Positions 43,505 to 53,337 of a DNA stretch of 64,000 nucleotides are shown here, in pieces. The stretch covers positions 98,225,388 through 98,289,387 of the forward strand of contig OY978525.1 in NCBI GenBank assembly GCA_963854835.1. The letters are read 5' to 3'. This stretch comes from Megamerina dolium. Taxonomy: Eukaryota > Arthropoda > Insecta > Diptera > Megamerinidae. Every line of letters starts with the position of its first letter. The first letter of the stretch is position 1. A program made the translations under genes and the position numbers. The notes below the pieces were generated by a model, which was given only the letters and a program-made list of their open reading frames with translations, was not told the DNA's origin and did no database searches.

Positions 43505-45285
43505 GGGACTTGAAAGAAGAAGAGGAGGCGTTAAGCAGGTAGCCCTCTTACGTCGCTGAAAAACTGACATACCGCCAAGTAAAGCGTGTGACATTCGCCA
43601 AAGAAATCGAAAGTCTAAAGTCGAAAGATTCATTATCAAAAGCTAGCTCCATCTTTCGACTTACACCGTAACTTGATGACGAAGATATATTGCGAGTCAA
43701 AGGACGAATAGACGCCGCCTTCTGTTTACCTTTCTCTGCACGACGCCCAATTATACTGCCACAACAACATCATGTATCACGCCTTATTATGCGCCATTAT
43801 CACACAAAACACCACCACCAAAATGATCACCATGTGATAAACGAAATGAGACAGAAGTTTTGGGTGCCACAAGCTCGTTCTCTACTCCAATCCCTTAAGA
43901 ACCAGTGTCTCATCTGCACCATATCTACTGCTCAGCCAAAGATACCACTGATGGGTCAATTGCCGCCAGATCGTCTAAGACCTTACGTTCGTCCGTTTAG
44001 CTATACTGGAGTTGACTACTGCGGGCCCTTTTCCGTGGCTATTGGTCGCAGGCGCGAGAAACGTTGGGTAGCTCTGTTTACGTGCCTAACAACGCGGGCT
44101 ATTTACTTCGAAATTGTCGAAGACTTGTCCACGGATGCCTTTATCATATGTTTTAGAAATTTTGCAAATAGACTAATGAATCATGTATTGACTGGGCTCC
44201 AGCAAATAGATTATTTTGTATATTTGGATGACATTGTTGTCTACGGTCGGAATTTGGCACAACTTGAACTCTTACGTAAACATAACTTAAAACTAAATAC
44301 AGAGAAGTGCCAATTTTTGTGAAGAGATAATTTACCCAGGTCATAAGTGCACTGAGGAAGGGGCATTGCCAAATCCCAGTAAGGTGGAATGTGACAAAAA
44401 TATCCCTGTTCCAAGAAATAGGAAAGTTGTTCAGGCATTCTTAGGTTTAGTAAACTATTATCGAAAGTTTGTTGAAAATATGGCAAGCATAGTGCTACCA
44501 ATTAATAAATTACTAAGAAAAGATGCAAAATTTGAATGGACCGATAAATGCCAGAAAGCTTTTGAAAATTTGAAGGAGCAATTTACTCTCCACCAATTTT
44601 AGCATATCCAGATTTTTCCGAACCCTTTGTGCTGACAACAGATGCCAGCAATGAGGCCTTGGGGGCAGTTCTATCGCAAGGTGAAATTGGAAAAGATCGA
44701 CCAATAACCTTTGCGAGCAGAGCACTTAGTGATATTGAGAAAAGGTATTCCACCATCGAAAAGGAATTCCTGGCCATCGTGTTGGCTGTGAAGAATTATA
44801 GAGCTTATCTACTCGGTAGACCATTCAAAGTCTACACTGACCATCAGCCCTTACGTGGAATTGCCAATCTGAAAGATCAGACATCACGTTTAGCACGTTT
44901 CAGGCACAAATTATCTGATTTTGATTTTGAAATAATTTATAAACCAGGCAAAAGGAATTTGAACGCGGATGCGCTCAGCAGAGTTCCACAACCGAATCAG
45001 GAGTCAACAATGGTTGTGACTCGTTCTATGGCAAGGAATAAAGTCGATGAAACCAAAAGCCAAGAAGAGCCTGATGAAAGCTCTGATAACGAGTTAGAAC
45101 TAGATGAAAATGCAGAAAATCAGGAGAAGAAGAATGCGGAACTTCTCACTGATGAAAGGGATATATTGACGATACTTCGCAACTTCCACGATTCACCTTT
45201 AGGAGGCCATCAGGGTGCTCTGAAAACTTATTTCAGGATTAGAAGACAGTATAGGTGGAAAGGTATACGAAGCCAAATTAAGTAA
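43505..45285 (+). pseudogene. Chimeric BEL/Pao integrase joined to mdg1-like gypsy RT/RNase H
   Basis: From about 43505 to 44165 the text is BEL/Pao: a stop at 43671, then LRVKGRIDAAF, an HHCC site (LIMRHYHTKH...CLIC) and the first catalytic Asp YTGVDYCGPF. At about 44165 it changes, without losing the frame, to a Ty3/gypsy RT of the mdg1/412 type (FVYLDDIVVYGR). That frame stops at 44320, shifts, and continues as GLVNYYRKFVENM, RNase H (TTDASNEALGAVL, YTDHQPLRGI) and the integrase zinc region (HDSPLGGHQG) to 45285. The mixed origin implies recombination or insertion followed by deletion between two elements. Confidence 0.75.
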
Positions 45286-46149
45286 CATCGACCCCTATGA
45301 GCGAAATGATCGTAAGTGACCAATTTTTCAAAATTGACTTTTTGATGCAAATTTGTTGTAAATCATACCACTCATCATCTGACAAAATTTAAAAGTCGTA
45401 TTCGTAATATTTACGGAGATATAAGGTTTTCAATTTGATCGTAAGTGCCTGCACTCTGACCATAAGCGCAAAATGATCGTAACCGCAAACATAAACAACT
45501 GCAAATGAGCGCACAAATTGTAAAAATGTATTTCTATTTGGAGATTTTAGTAATATTATTGAAATATTGTTGGTAATATGTACTTATAAAAACATGTAGA
45601 AATTTTAAATTTTCCAGAGTACATTCCGGTAATTTACACGAAACGACACTAACGGCGACTGCTTAAAAGTGTATTGGCCTTATAATTGGCTGGACCTCTA
45701 AGCAAGAGAGACAATATTTCTGTTTTTGACAACTAACGCATATTCTCAATTGGCTTCTCTCGAATTGGCCCGTGTAAATGCAGGGCTACAAACAGTGTCG
45801 TCAATTCCGTTATTCTTCGCTAGTACACTTTGAACTTGTTATTTTTGTTACATTTTATCTATTGACTTTGCAAAGTATTGATTTGAGTATAACTTTTAGA
45901 ATACCAGTCTGAGTGATAATTCAAATTATAGCCAATAGTGATCGATTATATCATGCAATCGGTAGTAAGTTAACAATAAAAAAATTTTTATGTGTATTAG
46001 TTTGTACTGTTTTTAATTTTGTGCGTTAAATATTAAAAGTTTGCCCTATTTAATTAAATTTTTGTACCTCCTAAATGGTCTTCTAAGGGCGTCGATTTTA
46101 TTTTAGGCTAAAAAAACATCACTTGTCGCTTATAGTGACTCAGATAGCT

Positions 46150-48132
46150 GTTCCTCGAGTAGCGTACTCCGATATGTGGGAGAAACCTGTGTTGGGAAAC
46201 GTGGATACAAAAAAGATAAACAAACAAAAGTTTACGCTAATGAATCAGGAAGAGCAGTTCAACCAAATCCCTGCTTAAAATCAAGATGTGGAAATGATTG
46301 TCGGAACAAACTTAGTGAATCTGACCGAAAGCATATTAATGAGCATTATTGGGGAATGTCAAATATAAGAAGAAAGGCTTGGCTTGTTTCATGTATAAAC
46401 GCTAAAAATATTAAGAAAAGGACGACAAAGACAAAAGGTGATGAGTGCTTTAAACGACAACGGAGTTTCGAATACATGTTGCCTTATTGTGGAGGAATTT
46501 TTAAAGTTTGCCAACAGTTCATTTTGAAAACATTAAACATTTCTCAAATGGTGTTGAGACGTATTTTTGAAAAAGAAAATTCATCAACAAATACGAAGGG
46601 CATTAGACCAAAATCAGCACCCGCTAATAAAACTCCTGAAAGTAAAATAGCATTAGTCAAATCTTACATTGAACAGTTGCCAGCTGTTCCTTCCCATTAC
46701 TGTCGCAGTAAGAGTAATAAGGTGTATCTTCCTAAGGATTTTCAAAATGTACCCCCACTGTTTAGATGTTTTTTAGTATTTACAAGAACAGAATCTTAGC
46801 AGTTCTGTTGTATCTTTATGGATTTTTCGAAACATTTTCAACAAAGATTTTCATATAGAGTTTCATTTACCTAAAAAAGATAAGTGCACAAGGTGTGTGT
46901 CTACGCCAGAAAATTATGTCACGCGCATTGTCTGTTGTCACCTATATAGAAGACGAAGGCAACTCTGACTTGATCAGTCAGCAGTCGGTTCGTCTGTTCT
47001 TGTTCTTCTTTTTTTCTCCTACTTGTATTTTTTCTCGACAAGAACAGTGCGCGCATTTTTTTTCTTGCCTTTATTATTTTTATATATCGAGTGTTTTGTA
47101 CTCTAATAAGTATTAATATCTATTCTTAATAATTTCCATTCTGGAAATATTATAATTTGCTTAAATAATAAATTGTGTATATCACGTATACATAATTCGT
47201 TTAGTAATAACATACAACGTTTATATATATCCCGAGGTTTATTTTGTACGAAATAAAATACAACAAAAAAACAATTAGTTTGTGTTTTTCGTGCTTTTCT
47301 TTTTCATTTCAATACGGAATTTCTTCCGACAATGAAAATAATGAAATAAATTCATTAAAATTCGATTTATACATACATCTTGAACAATGGTACTAGCAAG
47401 AAGCGGTCGGTGGTTAAAATCTCAGCAGTACAACTCAACCAAGGTATGAGCCCACCGGCATCTCTTTCACATACACAGTGTGAAAATGTTAAATATTTAG
47501 ATAAGGAAGAAAAAGAAATTTATACTAATAAACATGACTTTAAAATGCACATTCAAGATAAAGACAAAAGTAAGGAAATCTTCCTAAAAGACCAAACTGA
47601 AAGTAAGAAACAACAACAGTTTATATGTGCTAGTTTTGACCTTCAAAAAGTTTTGAACACACCTTATATCAATAGTGTGACACTCTTCTACTCTCGAAAA
47701 TACGCGTACTTGTAATACCCGTGTATGTATGAGAAGTGTGTATGAGAATGGTACCCAGAATGGATTTTGTTTTTTGTGGGGCGAGAGTGATGCTAAAAGA
47801 GGGAGTAATGAAATTTGTTGTATTGTGACAGTTGCGCAGGCCAAAATCGGAACAAGGCTATGTTGGCCATGATAGCATATTTTTTAAATGGCTCGACTTT
47901 TATTATAAAAATAAAAATCACTTATTTGCTGCCGGGTCACACAATGATGCCTGTGGATTCCATACACAGTACAATTGAATCGTTCATTCGAAATCGTACT
48001 ATTTGGGCGCCCAGTGAATGTAGTACAATAATTAGAAATGCCAGAACAAAGCCTTTTGGTTACCAGTGCATTTTAATGCAAAACTCGGATTTTAAGAACT
48101 GGAAATCATTTGCTGAGGTATTCAGCAAATGA
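46150..48132 (+). pseudogene. DUF7869-like transposase candidate, broken
   Basis: Part 1 (46176-46895) has a Cys-rich segment (CLKSRCGNDCRNKL), WGMSNIRRKAWLVSC, VCQQFILKTLNI, LPAVPSHYCRSKSNKVYLP, and after a frame change at about 46775 FHLPKKDKCTRC. A possible LTR interrupts it (about 46910-47370). Part 2 (47460-47700) reads FICASFDLQKVLNTP. After stops at 47700-47820 it continues with LYCDSCAGQNRNKAMLAMI, LLPGHTMMPVDSIHSTIES and the C-terminus at 48132. The spaced acidic residues in FDLQKVL, YCDSC.GQNRN and D.IHSTIE look like an RNase H-fold DDE/D nuclease, which is my inference. Stops and an insertion make this copy inactive. The last residues are encoded by a perfect hairpin. Confidence 0.55.
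46910..47372 (+). repeat. Possible solo LTR
   Basis: Sequence unrelated to the gene around it. It has a TATA-like CTATATAG followed by CTTGATCAGTCAGCAGTCGG, like the core promoter and initiator of BEL/gypsy LTRs, then a long AT-rich stretch, and downstream TGGTACTAGCAAGAAGCGG, which resembles a primer site. It has no partner copy in the window and no certain target duplication. Confidence 0.3.
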
Positions 48133-48139
48133 TTTCCAG
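48099..48139. repeat. Perfect 18-bp inverted repeat with 5-nt loop
   Basis: CTGGAAATCATTTGCTGA at 48099-48116 and its exact reverse complement at 48122-48139, with GGTAT between. It spans the end of the DUF7869-like frame. Confidence 0.9.
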
Positions 48140-48349
48140 TTGAAATAATTTTCATATTTCCTAAGTGGAACTTATTCATGTAGCACTATTGATGCAATGT
48201 TGCATTTCTGCAACAGATAGTTTTGCGAGAAAAATAAATGCCTAACTTTTAGAAATTTGCTTTTAATTATTATTTCCGTTAATAATACCATGTTTATCAC
48301 CTAGTATCTATAAAATTAACAAAATCAACGACCTTGCACCATAAAGGGT

Positions 48350-48444
48350 TAAGTCTATTATACATCTATATTGTACTCAGAATTCTCAAGAAGCAATCAC
48401 TTAATAAACTGTGTTCAAAGGTGTCACATCGTCTTATTAATACA
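48350..48444 (+). repeat. Gypsy-3 5' LTR, right-hand remnant
   Basis: Only about 95 bp remain, ending in TACA before the primer site at 48445 (TGACGCAGTCGG). The matching part of the 3' LTR lies at 55765-55836. Confidence 0.6.
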
Positions 48445-48694
48445 TGACGCAGTCGGTTTAAAAAGAAACAACAAAACAAGAGAAAAAAAGAACCTTCCAG
48501 AAAAGTCAAGTTCATGGCATGAAATTGATAGAGATTGACAATTAATTTTTGCTGAAATAAAGAACAATCGAGAAAGGAAAATCATTTGTGGGCAAATTAA
48601 TAGGAAGGACCAAATTGAGTGCAAGCGTCATAAGTGTGAAAACAAGAGGTAGACCTCCGAAAATAATAATATACGTAAAAAAAAGTTCGAGAAC

Positions 48695-49610
48695 AATGGA
48701 ATTCGTCAAAAAAGTGGAGGAATTGAAATTTAACGGAAACATAGCGGAAAACTGGAAAACACAATTTCCAAGTTTTTGCAACAGTCGTTGAATTATAGAA
48801 AAAAACAGAGCCAGTTAAGGTTGCAATTTTCCTCAATGCGATTGGGCCTGATGCACTGGATGTGTTTTACTCGCTAAAGTTAAGCGAAAATAATAGAAAA
48901 AAATACGATGCTGTATACAAGGCGTTTGAAGACTTTTGCAAACCTAAACAAAATGAGGTGTATGAAAGTTTTATATTTTATAGTCGCTCCCAAGGACAAG
49001 GTGAACCTTTTGATAACTTTTTGATGGACGTCAAGAAGTTGGTGAGAAAGTGTGGATTTGAGAATGAAGACAAAATGGTGCGTGATCGAATAGTGCTCGG
49101 AACCAATGATAAAAAATTACAAAGGAAGCTATTGGACACAACAAGCCTTACATTGGAAATGGCGATCAACTTTGCAAGAGCGGCAGAAGCGTCAAACGAA
49201 CAAATGGAAAAAAATTCAAGGATGCAGCGCAGTAGTGGATGTTATTCGTAAGAATGAAAACAGGTCACAATACAATGGTTTTACTTCTAATTTCTGTAAG
49301 AAAAAAACAAAAACAACTTCACGATAGGCAGGCAAATAATGACAAAAACAATTATTCTAATAATAATTATATCAATAATTGCACATTTTGTGCTAAGTCG
49401 CACTTGAAGGGCAAATGCCCAGCTTTTGGAAAAACTTGTAACAATTGTAAGAGGAAAAATCATTTCTCACATGTATGCAAAAAGAAATATGTTGGTGAGC
49501 TTAAAGTAGAAAATAATACAGATATGAAACAATCTCATTTATATTTGGATTCTGTTCAGCATTTAAGTAATGTGAAAATGTGGTATGAGAAGATAAAAGT
49601 TTCTGGATAA
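48695..49610 (+). pseudogene. Gypsy-3 gag
   Basis: ATG at 48695 (MEFVKKVEELKFNGNIAENW). A stop at 48789-48791 and a frame change precede the main Gag frame (IGPDALDVFYSLKLSE, YESFIFYSRSQGQGEPFDNF, VRDRIVLGTNDKKLQRKLL), open to 49249. After two more frame changes the knuckles follow as CTFCAKSHLKGKC and CNNCKRKNHFSHVC near 49380-49490. The frame ends at 49610 just before the protease. This Gag with a double knuckle and a pol of K02A2.6 type is common in arthropod gypsy elements. Confidence 0.75.
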
Positions 49611-49611
49611 A

Positions 49612-50976
49612 ATCATTGAATTTAAATTAGATACAGGGGCTATGGCTAATGTATTGCCCAGTAAATATATACAAAACTATAAGAATGTAACAGTAAGGAA
49701 TAGCTCTGAATATTTAACTGCATACAATGGCACCAAAATTGAAAATTTAGGCGTAGTAGAATTGGTATGCACATTTAAAGCGAAAACGCAGACTATTAAG
49801 TTTTTCATAATTAATAATGAAGTGAGTTCGATTCCGATTTTGGGACTTAATGCTTGTTGTAATTTAGGTCTAATCAAGCGAATTAACTGCATTAATCAAA
49901 TGAGTAAAGACGAATTTATATCGAAATATAATAAGGTTTTTGAGGGTTTAGGAAATTTTGTAAAAAACTTTTCAATTGAAATAAAGGAAAATGCAAGACC
50001 GTACACAAGACCAGCATCTCGCATACCTCTAGCGCTTAGGCAGCCACTTAAAAACGAATTGATGAATTTATGCGAAAAAGGAATAATTGAGAAATGGGAC
50101 AAGCCAAGTGAGTGGGTATCAAACATTGTTATAGTAGAGAAACCTAACAAAACATTGCGGATTTGTTTGAATCCACAAGAGCTGAATAAATGTATAAAAA
50201 ATAATTACTACGAGATTCCAACTTTTGAACAGATAAAAAGTAATTTATCCAATAAAAACATTTTTTCAGTTTTAGATTTAAAAGAAGACTTTTGGCAATT
50301 ATCTTTGGATGAAAAATCCAAAAACCTTTGTACGTTTAGTACCCCATTCGGATGCTATAGGTTTAAACGTTTACCTTTTGGCTTTAAAATAGCTCCAGAG
50401 GTATTTCAAAAGGCAAACGAAGAAAATTTTGGGGACATAAAAACGTCACCGTATATATTGATGAAATTCTCATCGCCGCAGAGACTGAAGAAGAACATGA
50501 TAAAACTCTTCAGTTAGTTGTGCAAAGAGCTCTAGAACGAAACGTTAAGTTTAATAGAGAAAAATTTCAGTACAAACAAAAAGAAGTCAGCTTTTTAGGG
50601 CACCGCATATCGAGTGAAGGTATAAAATATGACGCGAAAAGACTGAAGGGAATTGAAGATTTCGGAACGCCAGAAAGTAGAAATGATTTACAGAGACTAA
50701 TGGGTTTCATCAATTATTTAAGAGAGTTTATACCAAATTTATCAGAAGCATGTAGTCCATTACGGGCGCTTATGAAAAAAAACATAGTTTTTGAATGGCT
50801 CCGAGCACACGATGCATGTTTAGCAAACATAAAAAAGTTAATCGTGAATGCTCCTATATTGAAGCTGTTTAATATAGAGGAAAAAATTTATATACAAACT
50901 GATGCTTCAAGCGGTGGTTTGGGCAGTGTTCTTCTGCAAAATAAAAGACCTATTTGTTTCGCCTCTAGAAGTCTAA
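49612..50976 (+). pseudogene. Gypsy-3 protease and RT
   Basis: Protease begins at about 49612 with FKLDTGAMANVLPS. RT follows in the same frame: RPYTRPASRIPLALRQPL, EKWDKPSEWVSN, LRICLNPQELN, LDLKEDFWQL and FKRLPFGFKIAPEVFQ. A one-base shift near 50440 leads to the catalytic box, which reads YIDEIL rather than YIDDIL, and on through FLGHRISSEG and the start of RNase H (IQTDASSGGLGSVLL, ICFASRSL). Harbinger copy B interrupts it after 50976. The altered box and the shift make RT inactive. Confidence 0.78.
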
Positions 50977-51114
50977 AGCGCCCTGGAGACGATCAAATAA
51001 ACTCGTCAAGCATTGCATGTGTGTTAGTGTACTTCATTCGTGCCTTGCCCGCAGACGTTCAAATAAACTCGTCAATCATCACTTTACATTTGAGTTCGTA
51101 GTGTGCGCATCGTC

Positions 51115-51516
51115 ATGTCGTCGTCGGATGATGATTTGTTGTTATTAGCTACACTTTTGCTCGAAAAAAAGAAAAAAATGAAAAAGAGGAAAGAATGGAT
51201 GAAAAATTGGTATAAACAGCGCAAAAGGTTCACACACGAAAATCTTTTGCATGAACTAAAATTAACTTGTGAAGTTGATTACCGAAATTTTTTGCGTATG
51301 GATTCGGAAACATTTGATGAACTTCTGTCTATGGTAAAGCCATTTATAGAAAAGCAATACACAGTGATGCGAGATGCAATATCACCCAACATGCGATTGT
51401 CAGCAACACTGAGATATTTGGCGACCGGTGATAAATTTGAGGATCTAAAATTCATAACAGCAATCTCTCCAAGATCGCTTGGATTAATTGTTATTGAAAC
51501 TTGCGAAGCCATTATT
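51115..51516 (+). CDS. Harbinger transposase N-terminal exon or separate small protein
   Basis: ATG at 51115 (MSSSDDDLLLLATLLLEKKKK), 133 residues. A Lys/Arg-rich stretch (KKKKMKKRKEWMKNWYKQRKRF) suggests nuclear targeting. It ends with the conserved Harbinger N-terminal text LSATLRYLATGDKFEDL and ISPRSLGLIVIETCEAII. In other Harbinger proteins this runs on into the catalytic domain, which here starts 540 bp downstream after a splice acceptor. The frame stops with TAA followed by AATAAA at 51515-51522, and no GT donor is obvious before the stop. Copy A has the same stop. It may be joined by an unusual splice or made as a separate protein. Confidence 0.7.
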
Positions 51517-51601
51517 TAAATAAAGAAATGCATACTATTTTATAAGTAATTTTGATTTTATTTATTTCATTTTGATTTAAAAAATGTACATTTGTATAGC
51601 A

Positions 51602-53337
51602 TTAAGACTCTTTAAAAGATGAAAAAAAATTAGAAATAGCTGATTGCGACATTTCACTATCACCATACTGAACATCACTATAGTGCAATGGTGTGGAATG
51701 ACTGTTTGCTGACAAGCTGCTTCTACTGGATGATATTGGCGTTGGGACCGCATTTATTTCAATAGAGTTTCTGTGCAGGGTTCCCATTTGCCCCTCAAAC
51801 ATATTTCGTCCACAAATTTTTCGCACAGGAGTCGCTGCTGTGGACTCATCCTATCTAATTTAACAGCCCATGAATATGTTTGCTGTTGTTTTATTTTTCT
51901 CCTTTGAAGAAAATCGTTTTGTAGCAATTTCTACTAAAGCATCAACAGCATCTGGTTTCCTTTTGGCTGCTCTAGTTATAGTATCTTTCAAAACACTCTG
52001 AAATGATAAAGAAATAAAAATTAATGTAATTTTTTTTATAATTTTTATTATTTTCAGGTGCCACAATCGGAATCAGAATGGAAAGCAATTGCTGAGGGTT
52101 TTAATGAAACTTGGAATTTTCCTAATTGCTTAGGAGCAATCGACGGCAAACATGTTGCCATAAAAAAACCGCCTGAGTCTGGCTCATTTTATTATAATTA
52201 TAAAAAATTTTTCAGTATAATACTCATGGCAACTGTAAATGCGAATTATGAATTCATTGTTGCTGATGTTGGCACAAACGGACGTATTTCCGATGGTGGC
52301 GTTATAAAAAACACGGAGTTTGGGAAAGCATTGTACAGTAAAAGTTTACCGCTTCCTCCGCCATCGCAATTGCCAAATAGCATCAAAGTACTGCCGTATG
52401 TATTTGTTGGAGACAATGCTTTTCAAATGCAGGAAAATCTCATAAAACCGTATTCTGCCGCGAATCTCACAAACAAAGAACGCATTTTAAACTATCGATT
52501 GAGTAGAGCGCGCAGAATTGTAGAAAATGTATTTGGAATATTGGTATCGAGATTTGGGGTTCTACAAACCACTATCGCAGTCGCACCAGAAAAGGCAAAG
52601 ATTATTGTTTTGACTTGTTGTTATCTCCATAATTATTTGCTTAAAAAAAAATCGTACACATTGGCGGATTTAGTAGACACAGAAATTAAAAGTTCAGGCG
52701 ATTTTGTCTGTGGCACATGGCGTAAAAACATAGACCTAAATGCATTGGAATGTACGCAAATTAGAAATTCAACAAGAAAAGCAAAGGAAATCCGCGACGC
52801 TTTTGCAGAATATTTTTACAACGAGGGCGCAGTTCCATGGCAAACAAAGTTTATGCATTAATTTATTATAAAATTTACCATATACATACAATTCGTTGCA
52901 TATGTAAACATTAAAATAAAATCTGAACATTAATTTACTTACCGTTGTACTTTTTGATGTGCTAGGGACATCGACGTCATTTAAAAATTGCAACTCATTG
53001 AAGTAAAACAAATTTGGCTCGTCATCGTCAGCACCGGCTCCACTTCTGCTACATTCTGCTAATCTTTGCTATTCACGGCGAAAATTTGTCCGCAAAACAT
53101 TAATTTTTTTTTTACATCGTTTACTGTTGCGTTGGGGTACTGCTCCTTAAAAACTTCCAATAGCAGCTCATATTGTTTCTTTTTTTCTTCTCGATTGCTA
53201 TATGCTTCCAACTTTACATTCCATAAAGCAGGCAAGCATTGATATTGTTCAATAAAATGTAATATGAACTTCTTTTCGTCCGCACACTTGTCCATGTTGA
53301 CGTTTTCAATGCAAATGAGCTTTTGCTTGACAAACAT
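51602..53337 (-). pseudogene. Harbinger MADF-domain partner protein, copy B (homopolymer frameshift)
   Basis: ATG at 53337 (MFVKQKLICIENVNMDKC). The MADF domain spans FILHFIEQYQCLPALWNV to PNATVNDVKKK. A run of 10 A on the minus strand (53104-53113) shifts the frame; one more A would keep it open into the linker TNFRREQQRLAEC...DDDEPNLFYF and a donor ACG|GTAAGT near 52942. The distal exon lies beyond the transposase exon, after an acceptor near 52000, and contains WAVKLDRMSPQQRLLCEKF and a Ser-rich C-terminus to 51602. Such Myb/SANT-like partners bring the nuclease to DNA and into the nucleus. Exon joins near 51985-51860 are uncertain. Confidence 0.65.
52058..52861 (+). CDS. Harbinger transposase catalytic exon (DDE_Tnp_4)
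   Basis: Preceded by a polypyrimidine tract and TTTTCAG (52051-52057), so it is read as an exon starting VPQSESEWKAIAEGF. It contains the catalytic Asp in GAIDGKHVAIKKP, the second Asp in YVFVGDNAFQM, and the Glu in RRIVENVFGILVSRF, the triad of PIF/Harbinger (HARBI1-like) nucleases, and ends at 52859-52861. All of it is open with no lesion. The enzyme cuts and joins transposon ends at TWA sites. It depends on the N-terminal region at 51115-51516, whose linkage is unclear, and on the MADF protein encoded on the other strand. Confidence 0.85.
   Translation: MPQSESEWKAIAEGFNETWNFPNCLGAIDGKHVAIKKPPESGSFYYNYKKFFSIILMATVNANYEFIVADVGTNGRISDGGVIKNTEFGKALYSKSLPLPPPSQLPNSIKVLPYVFVGDNAFQMQENLIKPYSAANLTNKERILNYRLSRARRIVENVFGILVSRFGVLQTTIAVAPEKAKIIVLTCCYLHNYLLKKKSYTLADLVDTEIKSSGDFVCGTWRKNIDLNALECTQIRNSTRKAKEIRDAFAEYFYNEGAVPWQTKFMH

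Larger units (their letters stand above)
35691..43505 (+). mobile_element. 17.6/297-like gypsy retrotransposon, split by copia-2
   Basis: Has a primer site of the tRNA-Ser type, gag and protease on the left (35700-37077), copia-2 inserted at 37083-41677 with target duplication GAGCC, and RT and RNase H on the right (41678-43250). The RNase H-to-integrase linker ends near 43505 in KFVKCSHFAK, where the sequence switches to a BEL/Pao integrase. Integrase, any env and the 3' LTR are lost. Several frame changes and stops show that it is a dead copy. Confidence 0.8.
45286..48349 (+). mobile_element. Candidate DNA transposon of an uncharacterised (DUF7869-like) family
   Basis: The region carries one degraded gene of a lineage I know only as repeated, unannotated arthropod and cnidarian proteins, recalled as Pfam DUF7869 and not checked. 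The left side has the word GATCGTAA three times (45309-45316, 45438-45445, 45475-45482), like subterminal binding repeats. The left edge ACCCCTATGAGCG and the right edge read inward on the minus strand (ACCCTTTATGGTGC, ending near 48349) are loosely similar. No target duplication could be shown, because the right flank is a truncated gypsy LTR. The element status is an inference. Confidence 0.4.

Noticed and set aside
47584..47844. Minus-strand frame of 86 codons over the DUF7869-like region
   Set aside because: It is the reverse of coding text that makes clear sense on the plus strand (FDLQKVL and LYCDSCAGQNRN).
51103..51114. GTG start four codons upstream of the Harbinger N-terminal exon
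   Set aside because: Eukaryotic nuclear genes start at ATG. The ATG at 51115 gives MSSSDDD, and the same is seen at 27935 in copy A.
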